DNA from: Magicicada septendecula
Taxonomy: Eukaryota > Arthropoda > Insecta > Hemiptera > Cicadidae
DNA: 64,000 nucleotides
Assembly (NCBI GenBank): GCA_034769895.1
Contig: CM068371.1
Location: 404,099,969-404,163,968, forward strand
Direction: 5' to 3'
Part shown: one piece after another, positions 11,726 to 23,356 of the stretch
Layout: each line of letters begins with the position of its first letter
Numbering within the stretch: the stretch's first letter is position 1
Translations under genes and position numbers: made by a program
The notes under the pieces: generated by a model
What the model was told of the DNA's origin: nothing
What the model saw: the letters and a program-made list of their open reading frames with translations, nothing else
Database searches by the model: none

Positions 11726-13020
11726 ATGGCAGAAAATAATAATAGCTTAGAAATGGAAAATACAGCGACAGAGTCAATTTTATTAGGAATAAATGCCAAC
11801 TCAACACCCAAAAAAATTGAAAATAAAATCTCGTTGGAAGATTTATTTACATTGATTAGTGATAAATTCGAACAACAGAATCTTAAATTCAAGGACAAGT
11901 TTAACCAAATGAATAGTACGTTTAATGTAAAGTTAGACAGTTTCGAGAATGAGTCAAGAAACAAAATAACTTACAAAATGTAAAATTAGATCAAGTAGAG
12001 GAGAAATTTGAAGAATTTGAAAATGAAATGTATAAACAAAATGTTGAGGTTAACAAGAAAATTAGTAGAATAGAGACACAATATGATGATGTTAAAAAAC
12101 AAACAGAAACTGTAAATGAGCAAATTAAGACTAAGATAAGTAATTTAGATGATAGAGTCAAACAAATTAATGAAACCATTCGAAACCAGATAGAAACCCA
12201 GAGTAGAGAGTTAGAAAATAAGAGTAGAGAAATAGACAAATTAGATAGAAACAAAGACAAGGTAAGTGGGGTAGAAAATTATGATAAAATAAATAAAAAT
12301 ATGGTAATAGGAGATAATAGTGCGGATGTTGGTAGTGATAATGAAATTTTATGGGGAATAGAATATAATAATGATGGTATGATAAGGTGTGTTAAAGGGT
12401 TAAAGAGAGTATGTAGAGAGAGAATAATTGTAAAAGAATTGCAGGCGTTAGATTTTTCCCTTAATGGTGTATTTGGGGGTGATATACATGTTTTTAGGAA
12501 GGACGAGAGTGCCTTCGATGTAGATTTGGGAGACAAAAGGTATGCAAATAGTTGTCCCTGGATTTTTTGTGCACCTGATAGGTGGTGCGAGAATAAAGTT
12601 GTAGTGTCCCCTGCATATATTGAGAGAGAGAAGGTGATTTGGGGTTATGATAGGAGTTATTGTGAAAGAGAGTTGTGTGATAATTGGGAGATAGAGTTAT
12701 ATAGAGTAAATAGAAATTATGAAGAGTTGATAGAAAGGTTAGGTGGAGAGAGAAGTGATAAATATAATGAGTACTTACCTTGTATTGAAACTGAGGTAGT
12801 AGGAGATGATGTTGATAACAATGATAATATAAATTACCGAATTATGACTGATTATACAGGAGGTGACAGGACAATGACCAATCATGACAGGTTAAATGAG
12901 TTTGGGGATAATGATGAACATTTGAATTGTATGTGTATGTATAATGATAAGATAAAATATTCAATATTAAACAATGTATATAGTTTTAAGATAAGACTAT
13001 TATTTGACGATGGAGGCTAA
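11726..13020 (+). pseudogene. Coiled-coil protein of element 3, frameshifted, function unknown
   Basis: The only coding region of element 3. The first ORF (11726-11983, 85 residues) starts MAENNNSLEMENTATES and runs into a Lys/Glu/Asn-rich coiled coil. A one-base frameshift between 11953 and 11980 moves the frame, and the same coiled coil continues to about codon 80 of the second ORF (12028-13020). The coiled coil resembles the N-terminal part of Gag in elements 1 and 2. What follows does not: no capsid motifs, no CCHC knuckle and no Asn/Arg tail. Instead there is a compact region with Cys and Trp (CPWIFCAPDRWCENK, YDRSYCERELCDNW), then an acidic Asp/Asn-rich end. It may be a rebuilt Gag or an unrelated domain; I do not recognise it. 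Confidence 0.7.
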
Positions 13021-14835
13021 TTATTTTAACTGTGTTTATGAACATTTAATTATGTGAACAGTGTTTTTCAGGATGGACTGTTTATGACTGATTATGGTAA
13101 ATGATTAATTGGTAATGTGGATTGTATATTTTTGTGTATATTAATGTCAATGTATTTGTGTATTTTTGATGTGTGTATTTTATGTATTTTTTATGTAAAC
13201 TATGTACTGTAGAAAAGTTTGATAATGATTATAAATGATATTATGAGATTCAGTTTCTAATGGTTAATAAATGAAGCAGGTAATATATTTGGATATGGAG
13301 ATGTATTGTTGTTAGTAGATAAGTGATGAATTTTCTAGTGATATATTAAGGTGAAATGTTGTAAAAGAGTTTGGGTAATAATTATAAATAAGGGCATTGG
13401 AGTTAGTTAAGCAGAGTTAATGGGAGTTAGTGAAAATAAGTGTTGAGATACAGATAATATATATAAAGAGGTGTTAGATATTTTAGGGACACAGTAGTTA
13501 GTGATTATATGTAGAGGTGAGTAATGTGAATGGTATATATATATTTGTTGATGGTGATATTTTGTAATAAGGGTATTGGTGTAGGGAGTCTGCAATGAAA
13601 GGTGTTGGGACAGGAAGGGACCGTTGTGTGCCGGAAAGGGTTATCTGAAAGGGTCAGGAACCAATGAGGGAATGAGCATAGATAGGGAACACACATACTA
13701 GTACAAAAATGAGCGGTGCCAGAGGTTTTAAATGGGATTAGTGAAGGGGGTTATTATAGAGATATTGGTGTCATAATATGTTAATGGTTAGAAGCGGTTG
13801 TTAGTAGTAAAAAAGAGGTGAGTAAGGTTAGGTTGACAAATGCCAAAATAAGATATAGAGAATAATGAATAATAGAGAGTCACCCAAACTAGTAAGGATA
13901 AAAGGATTAGAAAAAGGAAAATTCATGGTAGGAAGGTAATTGTAACAGAAAGGTAAGGATAAATTTGAAATTGTTTTATAGAATCTAATGAATGTTAAAT
14001 AATTAAAAGTTAATAGAGAATTGTTGATAGTAAGGAGGTGATATAGTTTTGGTACAAGTCATGTAAATGTAAATTGTTTAGTGTAAATGTAACAATGTTA
14101 ATGTGTAATGTTTAATGTTTTATGATGTTTTATTGTTATTGGTAACGACGGTAACAAATGTTAAAGAATAGTAGATTTTAAATGTTGAAAGTATAAAGGT
14201 ACCAATGGTGTTGAGCAAAATATAGTATGATATCAGCTGCAAAAGGTATAAACCGATTATAAGTTGAGTAATAAGATTTAAATAATAAACTTGTCTGCCA
14301 TAGTAGTTGTAGGTTGAATTTTATAGTAATAGATAGGTGATGGTGTTTTGGGGAATATCAAAGAATTGTTTATGTATTGTGTTATTTATAGGGATATATA
14401 TATATTTTTTTTCTCTTAAGGAGGAGATTGATTTTAGTGTGGATGAAAAATTTTAGTTTTGAATTCTTGTTGTTTTGGAGAGATTAATTGAACAAGCCAA
14501 TGCCTCAGACACAAACCAATGCATCTAAAAGGAAACATATCAGTTGTAGATATGGGAGTATATCAGACCACTATTTTAAAATTTTGCATTCAATGTTTCA
14601 GAGTTTTGTGGTGTTGTGACCGCGGTCCTGAGCTGGCCGGAGCATCAGAACAGGAGCGTTGAGTGCCTCATGGCCTTATGGTGTAGGGATCTCTCCGGAG
14701 AAGTCCAGTAAGGTCAGAGGGTGCGATCAGCATCATTGGACCAAGGGTAAGTGTTGATAAATTTTGATACATTAACATTACAGGGGGTTGTGGCGACATA
14801 TCTGAACTGATCCTTTTGGAAAAGTGTGAATGAGT
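13021..14835 (+). other. Non-coding internal region of element 3
   Basis: 1.8 kb without a credible ORF, AT-rich and A/G-biased on the plus strand. A more GC-balanced block lies at 14610-14750. Pol would be expected here in an autonomous element, and I see no trace of it. Confidence 0.7.
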
Positions 14836-14877
14836 CAATGAAAGTTTTTATGTTTCGACATAAAATCTTTCATTGAG
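14836..14877 (+). other. Long hairpin with TTCG loop before the polypurine tract of element 3
   Basis: Bases 14836-14854 pair with 14859-14877: 18 pairs and one T-T mismatch (14846/14867), with loop TTCG at 14855-14858. UUCG is a well-known stabilising RNA tetraloop. The stem ends one base before the run of G that forms the polypurine tract. Confidence 0.85.
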
Positions 14878-14884
14878 GGGGTTT
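14878..14884 (+). other. Polypurine tract of element 3
   Basis: GGGGTTT directly before the 3' LTR at 14885, preceded by TTGA from the hairpin. It is short, but its position fits priming of plus-strand DNA. Confidence 0.55.
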
Positions 14885-16101
14885 TGTGACAGTACAATAA
14901 TCTCGATGTCAGAATTATGGTATGAGTGGTAACAAATTATCGGATTTTATTGTATCACACACACACACATGCATGGAGAGAACAATTTCCTTTGTGAAGA
15001 GACAACTACGCATATTCAAATAGATCACCACGATTCCAAGGTCAGGAGCCGATGTGCAGAGATGAACGTATGAAATGGCCATCCAAGTGGAAATAGATCG
15101 TAAATAGGCACTCTCATTGGTCCAGAAGACGGGACGTCATTAAAATAAGTGATGATCTAACAAACAATGACATGACAACAGGGCGTGAGCCAATTCCGAA
15201 CAATAGACAATGACGTGGATGCGCTAACACATACACAAAATATGTGCTTTGCATCTTCCCAGTTCCTTACAACTCATCAAGATGTCTACACGCTAAATTT
15301 GTGGCTGGCACAGTTTCGCCAGTAAAAGTGTTCTTTTACTGATTTAAAATGTAATTAACAGTACAAGTAATGTAGCACAGTTAACTGCTACTTGAGATGT
15401 AATTAGATTCAGTGTAACAAGGAACAAAACGAGATTATGAGAGATGCCGAACACCTGGCCAAACGGAGAACATCGGAAGGGAGACCGCAACTAATAATCA
15501 GGAAAGTGCAAACTAATTAACTGTTATTCTTTAGTGAAAATGAGCTCTAAATATAAATCCAAAATTTACAAAAGGTACCGATCATATAACATGGGGGAAA
15601 GAGTGTGTGTGTGTGCGCGTAAGAATATGTTTGTACTCATAAATTATTAATCAGCAAATTGAGGCATTGGTTTCTGTCATTTATTAAAGAGAAATAATAA
15701 CGAGAGAACTGCAGTCTCTTGGAGAGGTATGGTAATAAACCAGACATACCATCAAATAATGAAATTAGTGTACTCAGTATTGATAGAGGAGTAGAAATCA
15801 CGTAGCTAGTGATGGTAAGACGCCATTTTGTTGTATTGTAATATGTAACTCAGAAAAGGTATGATATTAAATTCAGTATATGTCCACACTAAAGTTGTTC
15901 AAATCATTGCTTCGTATACCTCTCTTGTTTCTAAATCTCGCTGCAACGAAACCCTGGACCCTAGAGAAGAAATTCAATTGGAATCTAAATCATGCACTAA
16001 AACCGAGAAATTTATGGTAAGTAGATGTTTTTTTTTTTTTTATTGTATGTTATTACCATAAAATACAAGAATAAAATATGTGAAAAGACGGATTGTTGAC
16101 A
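14885..16101 (+). repeat. 3' LTR of element 3
   Basis: Pair of 10315-11527. It ends TTGACA at 16101 and is followed by the second ttct target duplication copy at 16102-16105. Confidence 0.92.
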
Positions 16102-16105
16102 TTCT

Positions 16106-16253
16106 TTACATCTGTTTATCATATACCTATTAAAACATATATCATTTTTCTATTTCTTATTAAACATCTTTATTTTACCTCTAATATTCGTAATTCTATT
16201 GGTTATTTATTAAATTCTGTATTATGTACTGTGTGCATTTTAACAGCAGTACA
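16106..16253 (-). repeat. 3' LTR of element 2, proximal part
   Basis: Matches 22805-22917 and then 23119-23152 of the 5' LTR. About 200 bases present in the 5' LTR (about 22918-23118) are absent here. On the minus strand the LTR begins TGTACTGCTGTT at 16253. Confidence 0.85.
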
Positions 16254-16311
16254 TAATACCTTCCCTTATTTCATAATTTCAGATACAATTTTAGATGAAA
16301 TTTTGAAATAA
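16254..16311 (-). other. Polypurine tract and adjoining hairpin of element 2
   Basis: The minus strand reads GGGAAGGTATTA (16265-16254) directly before the LTR. Next to it, 16266-16281 pairs with 16296-16311: 15 pairs and one T-T mismatch (16274/16303), with a 14-base loop. Position and build match the hairpin of element 3. Confidence 0.75.
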
Positions 16312-16646
16312 CCAACATAGTCTAATCTTAACATTTAAACATCTGATTAATTAGGTATTTGTACCTCACAAAATTCTTTTAACAAATTAGTTTTTTCTTT
16401 TATTAATATTACAAATATGGTTCCTTATTATCATGAATCATGATATATTAAATACTTATTGATGACTAAAAACAACGTTAATTAAACCAACTGGTTTTAC
16501 ATCAAAATAATAAATAATAAATAACAATTGTGCCTAATTTTATGGCTAAAAAACTCAAAAACATGACTAAAACATTCTCTTTCTTTCGGACCTCACCTTC
16601 CCAATCCGGGGCATACATTTCATTTGTTCTTTATTGCAGAATTCAT

Positions 16647-19274
16647 TTACTTCTTATCTGACTTATACGGGCGAAGTTGATTAATATTGTAGGTTCCTTT
16701 AATTTTTCCATCCTTGTATTTTATTACTACCGTATTGTTATCATTCACTGTATTAATTATAAATGGGCCTACATAACATAAAAATAATTTTTTCATCAAC
16801 TTTTCCTTACTGCTGGGAAGTTGTCTGTTACGAACCAGTACTAACTCTCCTATATGATAATCTATTTGTTTATATCTCTTCTTGTATTGTCATCTGGCTC
16901 TTTCCTCTGCCTTCACTTTAATCCGACTCTCCATAATAACTTGTATGTCCTTCTGTGGTTGAGTGAACCATGTAAAATCAACTAAACTTTCGATAATTCT
17001 GGGTGGGCGTTTCTTATACATTGCCTCATATGGTGTCACACCAGTACTATCATGATTGGCTAAATTTATAAACTCCTCTGCTTTATTAACATATTCGCTC
17101 CATCTATTATGTTGATCATGGCAATATGTGCGGCATAAACGACCCACTTCTTTGAGCATTCTTTCAGCCGGGTTACTATTGGGATGGTAAACCGATATTT
17201 TATACATACGAATTTTTATGGCTCTCATAGCATTCTGCCACTTGACACCTTTAAATTGTGTTCCATGATCAGATATAATACTATTAGGCAATCCTACCTC
17301 CTTTATAAACTTTTCTTTAATTATTTTAACTATAGTGTAAGTATTGGCCTTAGTGATGGGATATAATTTTGTAAATCTAGTAAAACTGTTCATGATAATC
17401 AATACGTACTTGCTACGTCTCCTACCACTAGTTGGGAATGGTCCACAAATGTCAATAAAAACTTGTTCTAGCAATCTCAATGCTTGATTATTTATCCACC
17501 TTCCCTCATATCTAACATTAGCTAACTTGACTTTTTGACAAATATCACATGTTTCTATGGATCGAATTACTTTCTTTTCTAATTTATTCATGTAAAAGTG
17601 TTCCTTGAGTGCTGACACTACTTTCTTCTGGCCTTGGTGTCCATATCTCTCATGATAATCAACAATTAATTTATTACATACCTCTTCTGGCACTAAAATT
17701 TTCCAATCAGTATTTCTTTTGTCGGTGTTCCTAAACATCAATCCTTCATGAATCATATAATGTGATGTAGTGTTGGAAGTGTTTTCCATCCTTTTCCTCA
17801 ACTTTTGTATTCTAATATCGTTTGGCTGTAATTTCTTTATTTCTTCCACGATAAGTTTTAATTCTCTTTTACTCCTAAAGCATGCCAAAACTTTACGTGC
17901 TTCTTTGGCCATTATTTCTTCTTGATCACCTACTCTGGATAATATATCCGCTACTATATTTTTATTGCCTGGTAAGTACTCCCATTTTATATGATACTCT
18001 TGTAACTGGAGCATCCATCTTGTGAGCCTTCCATGTGACATCTTACAGTTTTTAAAAAAGGTTATTGCTTGATGATCGGTTCGTACTACTACCTCACTGT
18101 TTAATAAGTATGTTCGGAATTTAGTTATTGCAAATACAACACTCAATGTCTCTTTTTCAGTTATTGTATAATTAAATTCTGCTTTAGTTAGTGTATGGCT
18201 TGCAAAAGCTATTACCTTTGGTTCTCTCTTGTCATTTTCTTGATATAACACTGATCCTAAACTTACTCCACTGGCATCACAATTTAAATAAAAAACTTTA
18301 CTAAAATCTGGGTGACTTAACATGACGCACTGTAAAAATCTCTGTTTCACTTCATTGAATACTTCCTCATCCTTTTCGGTCCACTTCCACTTATTCTTCT
18401 TACAAATTAAATGTTGATAATGATGTGTTAGGTCGGAGTAATTACTTTGGAAACTTCTGTAATAATTACAAAGACCTAAGAAACTTTGTAATTGTTTTAC
18501 ATTTTTTGGACATGGGAACTTCTGTATTGATTGTATTTTATCAGGATCCGCCGATATGCCGGTATCCGAAACTATAAACCCTAAAAACTTAATCTTGCTG
18601 GCTATGAATGTTGACTTGTCTAATTTTAGCGTAATTCCATGTTCTCCCAATCTGGTAAGTACCTTATCAATTCGATGACAGTGTTCTTCCCAACTGCTTG
18701 ATGCAATTACCAAATCATCGACATATACTGTAGTAAATTCCAAAATCTCCTTACCCAATACTTCATCAATACATTTTATAAATATAGCCACACTATTGAC
18801 CAGACCAAAAGGTAATCTTTTAAATTGATAATTCCTACCGTTTACTATGAAACTCACATATTTTCTGCTTTCTGGGTGCAATTCTACTTGCCAATATCCA
18901 GATACAGCATCCCAACTACTAAAAAATTGTACGTTATTAAAACGTTTTAAAATTTCTCCTATGTTCTCAGGCGACGTCTTATCAGCAATTTTCATCTGAT
19001 TAATTTGATGTGCATCTAAACACAATCTTAATGACTTATCTTTTTTGGGAATTACTACTAATGGGCTAGTGTGTTCTGATTGACTTAGTTCAATGATGTC
19101 TTCACGACGCATTTTGTCGATTTCTTCCTGTACTTGCTCTCTTAATTTGTATGGTATGGGATATGATCTTTTGTTAAATGTCACATTTTCTCTTAGTGGT
19201 AACTTACATTGCACTCCTACTATTTTGCCAGGTTTGTTTGAAAATACTTTATAATGTTTCACACAAATTTCCAT
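16647..19274 (-). pseudogene. RT, RNase H and integrase of element 2
   Basis: One long reading frame for the enzymatic core. RT has LCLDAHQINQ, RLPFGLVNS and YVDD near residue 185. RNase H has LNCDASGVSLGS, ITEKETLSVVF and VRTDHQA. Integrase has an HHCC module (YHERYGHQG...CDICQ) and the triad in FIDICGPF, ISDHGTQFKG and NPAERM. Only two in-frame stops interrupt Pol: TAA at 19275-19277, directly before the first ATG, and TGA at 16890-16892. After the TGA the frame stays open through a GPY/F-type module (VGPFIIN...IKGTYNINQLRPY) to TAA at 16647-16649. It is therefore much less decayed than Pol of element 1. Confidence 0.9.
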
Positions 19275-19931
19275 TTATCTCTGATCTATTTGCTCTTTGT
19301 TTAGTTGATTATTATGATTACAGAATTGTCTGATTTCTTGCATTTTCTCCTCCCACATTGGATTATTTATTGTTAACTGCTGTAGTGACTTTCTATTGAT
19401 TAGTCTATCCTTATATGAGTATTCAAATTTACCACTTAATTTGGTTGAATTGACCATTTTCCTTACCTCTTCATTTCTATTTATAATTTTTATAGGTATT
19501 TTTTGTTTATCGTATGTAAATACCACCTGATTAGTTTCTAAATCAATAATAGTTTCATACTTCCGCAAGTTATCACATCCGACTAATATTTCCGTTTCTA
19601 TATTTTGATATACTACAAATGTTAATGGTATCACCCTTCCATTGAACTGTACATTCATCATTATTTGTTTGCGAGCAGTTCGATTGGCTCGTCCTGTTAC
19701 ACCCACTATAGTAATTTTGCTCATAGGTAATTCATAAATTCTATTAGCCTTTCCTTCGGATGACATGATTCCCTTTTCCATTTCATTTAATTCATGGTAT
19801 TTAGTCATACTCATCAATGATATTTCGGCACCAGTATCAATAATAAAATTTTGATTGGTTTTCCCATATTGACCGGTAATAGACACTACATCACTTTCAA
19901 TTACATTTTTACTGATTTTCTCGTTGTCCAT
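19275..19931 (-). pseudogene. Protease part of Pol, element 2
   Basis: 218 residues with the aspartic protease signature FIIDTGAEISLMS near residue 30 and a second conserved block ILVGCDNLRKYETIIDL, typical of Gypsy retropepsins. The ORF ends DQR-stop, then ATG follows at once in the same frame as the RT ORF. Either a nonsense change has split one Pol or the TAA/ATG junction is a stop-restart site. The ORF lies about 85 bases after the end of Gag, in another frame. Confidence 0.82.
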
Positions 19932-20014
19932 AAAATCCTAACCTAAACTGGTTATCCAAGACAGTGATCGGCTATTTGACTGTGGTTGACCACTGCACTC
20001 ACTCACAGTCTTCT

Positions 20015-21754
20015 CTAGTTTTCCTGATTTTCATTTATGGTTACTCTCTCCTCTCTCCTTCCTTCCTGTTGACTATTTTCTGACTGGGAAAGGGAACTAT
20101 GTTGCTCTCTATTTCTTAACTGTTCATAGTTGTTGTTCACCTCACTCTGTCTCTCCTCACTACGAGAATATCCATTTCGAATCATTTTCCCTTGGGTAAC
20201 GACTATTGTAGATTCGGGAATCATAATTTCGGCGTATAAAATTTGCTCGATAATTATTTGAAGCGTGGTTGCCCCTATAATTATTATTATCATATCTCTG
20301 GTCATTCCGGTTATCGTTTCTGTAGTAATTTCTTCCACCTTCCCTATCTTGGTATCTTGGAACATTTCTCTGGTCGTTCCTTTCTACTATCTGTATCCAA
20401 TCACAGTTCTGTTCTTCCGGATATCTATTAGGGTAGCTGTCTCTTCTCATATTCCCTTGTTTAGCGCGATTGTCATAATTCATTTTCCTCTCATAATCAG
20501 TGAGTAATAACGTCATCGCTTCTATAGTATTGGCTTGACTGGCAAATTGTGCTAAGCTTACCGTTTCAGGAAAATGATGACTCAAAGCTTCCACCACATA
20601 TCTGTCATCCATGGGTGGGCCTAAATATCTTGCCCTGCAAACATGCGATAAAAAATACGAGGTCGGTGTTTGTCCTACGCTTGGATTGTACCTACTATAT
20701 ACTATGGTCTCCCGCACCCTTGTCTGTATGGATCGCGTCCAATATTTATTTTTATAGCTGTCCATAAATTCCTGGTAGCTATTCAAGGTGTTTCTAACAG
20801 CATCCCACCAATAATCATTCATTTCATGGAACCCTTGATCTAACATTAGCTTAATTCTCTCCCATCTATTTTCCTTGGTACTATGCAAATATTCCTTCAT
20901 TCTATTTAAATACTCCATAGGAATTTTTATATATCTTTTCATATGTGGCACCTCATGACTATTATTCTTGTCTTCTCGTATAACACGTTTGATTACCATT
21001 TTGTTCTATTTCATTGACCCTTAATACTAATTGTCCCATGGTATCCTCTATTTTGGTATTATTGCTGTCCAACTGTTGTCCCATGGATTGAATATTGCTT
21101 GTTACTTCCTGTTTGTGTTTTACCAATTCTCTCGTCATCTGTTCTATGACTTCTTGTTTATTTTCTCCTAATTTCTCTTCCACTTCTTCCTTCAGTGACT
21201 GTTGTTTCGTTTCTATATTGTCTAACCTATTTTCCATTGTTTCCATATTCAATTTCACCTCTGCAAATTGTCTGACATTCCCTTCCTCATAATTTTTCAA
21301 TATTAACTCAACTTCAGCTTTTTGCTGGTCTAATTTATTATTCACCCCATTTATTTGTTGTTGAATGGTCTCCTTTAATTCCTCATTTGTTTTAATAAAT
21401 TTTCATTATCTAATTTCATTTGTTTAAACTCTTCTTGGTTACTGTCCATTTTCTTGTCCACTTTTTCAATATCCTCCTTCATTTGTTTCCTTAATTCCTT
21501 TTTATCTTCCCTCATTTGTTTCAATAATGTTTCGCTGGTTTGGTTATTCTTTTCGTCTGTTTATTATTTTCTTCTATTCTTCCGAATTGCTCCATCATAA
21601 TCCTCATCATTTCCTGTAAATTTACATCCATTGGTTGGGTTGGTTTCTTCGGTTGGTCCCCTTGGGCATCCCTTACTATTACTTCCAGTTCAGTTTCTTC
21701 CTCTTCAGCACTATTACTCCTCAATTCATATCGTTGCTCTGGTTTGTTAGCCAT
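20015..21754 (-). pseudogene. Gag of element 2, split by frameshifts
   Basis: Four pieces in different frames cover one Gag: 21754-21521 (start MANKPEQRYELRSNS, acidic), a coiled-coil piece in another frame through 21345-20962, a capsid-like piece 20999-20160, and an Asn/Arg/Glu-rich tail 20365-20015. The capsid piece matches element 1 (YLNRMKEYLHSTKENRWERI, YWWDAVRNTL, YKNKYW, YFLSHVCRARYLG). As in element 1 there is no CCHC knuckle; the tail is rich in Asn, Arg and Tyr. At least three frameshifts are needed to join the pieces. The start at 21754 is supported by its place about 110 bases after the primer site. Confidence 0.82.
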
Positions 21755-21864
21755 TTTACAATCTTTAACTTAATTTTAATTACAAGGAAACAAATTTTTT
21801 TATGCTAATTAAATTTAACAAAATTGTGTTATTTGATGCTGGTTTAAAGAAAATCTTTGCTTTC

Positions 21865-21878
21865 ACGTATGGGCGCCA
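21865..21878 (-). other. Primer binding site of element 2
   Basis: The minus strand reads TGGCGCCCATACGT, a few bases inside the 5' LTR end at about 21883. It has the same TGGCGCC core as element 1. Confidence 0.65.
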
Positions 21879-21882
21879 TTTA

Positions 21883-23152
21883 CGTACTGTACATTAATTA
21901 CAGGTATTGTAATTAAGATCTGCTCCACGTTGGATCAGCCATTTATGTGTTGTAATTATTTATACGTATGGTAATTAAGAAATGTACCTACTGTTATTAT
22001 GTTTTTTTTTTTATTTACCAGTACATGTAAAGAAACTCTTTCTCTCAGGGTTAATGATTATTAAGTTATCTGATCGTATTAACGATTGTATCTATTATTT
22101 TCTTTTCTTTAAACCAAACCAGATTCAGTTAATATGTAGTATTTTGATAATTAACCATGTAAAAAATAAATAACAAACTAATGTAACTTAACTGACTCTG
22201 AATTCTTCCAGCTGCCACGGGTTCACTTCTGGTTGTTGTTTACCTTTTTTCGAAAGCAATATTAGGCTTGGCAATCTGTTCCTTCACACAAATTTCTTAT
22301 TGCTCTCACCGCTGAATGCCGCTCTCCAGGACTACTGCAACACAGATGTCTCCTCGGAACACTTAACTATCCTTTATGGCCACTTAAACTCTTCTTCAGT
22401 CCAAGGTTTTCCTCTTCTGTCATCGTTCTATCAAGGATATTGTTATATTTCTCGTATTATTATTTATTTATTAAATACAGTAATCAAAACTCTGGTATCA
22501 CAATTTAAATTCCTTTACTGTATTTTCTTTTCCTTGTTACATTAACTTGATGATGTACAAATGTTATTTAATATAATTTAAGACTCTTCATGTAGTTACT
22601 ATTAGATATATAATTAGACTCTTCCTGTTACTCTTAATGAATTTAATTGAAGACTCATAACGTTACTCTTAATGAATTTAATTTAAGACTAATAATGTTA
22701 CTCTTCATGAATTTTATTTTAGACTAATAAACATTTTCTTCCTCACTATACAATACAATTTTTTAACAATTTACAAAATTGCCCCTATGATAATTCCCTA
22801 ATTTCTTTACATCTGTTTATCATATACCTATTAAAACATATATCATTTTTCTATTTCTTATTAAACATCTTTATTTTACCTCTAATATTCGTAATTCTAT
22901 TAGTTATTTATTAAATTCTAATTTTATTACTCTTTACTCTTCTTATAACATTCATTCCAATTTTATATATTATTTTCCGAACATATAACTAAATATGGTT
23001 TTATATCATATAGGAATTGACCTCTATGTTGACTGAGTAAGTCGATATTCCCAATGTTTTTTTGTTTACATTCAATACAAACTCTGCATCATTTCTCTTT
23101 TAAAATTTATTATCTCCCTATTATGTACTGTGTGCATTTTAACAGCAGTACA
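21883..23152 (-). repeat. 5' LTR of element 2
   Basis: Matches 9393-10314 plus 16106-16253. It is uninterrupted, and so shows the empty site for element 3 (aatttctttacatctg). It carries about 200 bases (22918-23118) missing from the 3' LTR. Short ORFs inside it have counterparts in the other copy but look non-coding. Confidence 0.88.

Positions 23153-23221
<69 letters not shown>
23153..23221. repeat. (CA)n microsatellite
   Basis: About 33 uninterrupted AC dinucleotides directly outside the 5' LTR of element 2. An AT run (9383-9392) lies outside its other LTR, so element 2 may have landed in a mixed AT/AC repeat (inference). Confidence 0.95.
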
Positions 23222-23223
<2 letters not shown>

Positions 23224-23356
23224 AACATCTTTCACTAGTTAGTGTGTTACTTATTGGGTTACTAGTGTGTGTTCATTAGTTAATACCACAAATACTACAA
23301 ACTGCTAAAATATATCAAAGAAAACAGTAGTGCATTAAAAGTAAACTGAAACATAC

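Larger units (their letters stand above)
10315..16101 (+). mobile_element. Non-autonomous LTR retrotransposon, element 3
   Basis: Seen: direct repeats 10315-11527 and 14885-16101, both TGTGAC...TTGACA and nearly identical. A primer site follows the left LTR and a polypurine tract precedes the right one. A 4-bp target duplication (ttct) marks a clean insertion into the 3' LTR of element 2. The internal 3.36 kb has one coiled-coil ORF broken by a frameshift and no protease, RT or integrase motifs in any frame. It must have moved with enzymes from another element. About seven substitutions between the LTRs, all transitions by eye, plus repeat-length changes mark it as the youngest of the three. 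Confidence 0.9.
9393..23152 (-). mobile_element. Gypsy-like LTR retrotransposon, element 2 (split by element 3)
   Basis: Seen: 9393-10314 and 16106-16253 together match 21883-23152, forming the 3' and 5' LTRs. The insertion of element 3 separates the two parts of the 3' LTR. Between the LTRs, on the minus strand, are a TGGCGCC primer site, Gag, protease, RT, RNase H and integrase, all related to element 1. By eye about 14 differences separate roughly 0.9 kb of the two LTRs, more than between the LTRs of element 3. The outer ends lie beside an AT run (9383-9392) and a CA repeat (23153 on). I could not fix a target duplication. Confidence 0.9.

Noticed and set aside
23153..23221. CRISPR-like regular array
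   Set aside because: It is a plain CA microsatellite; no spaced repeats are found anywhere in the window.
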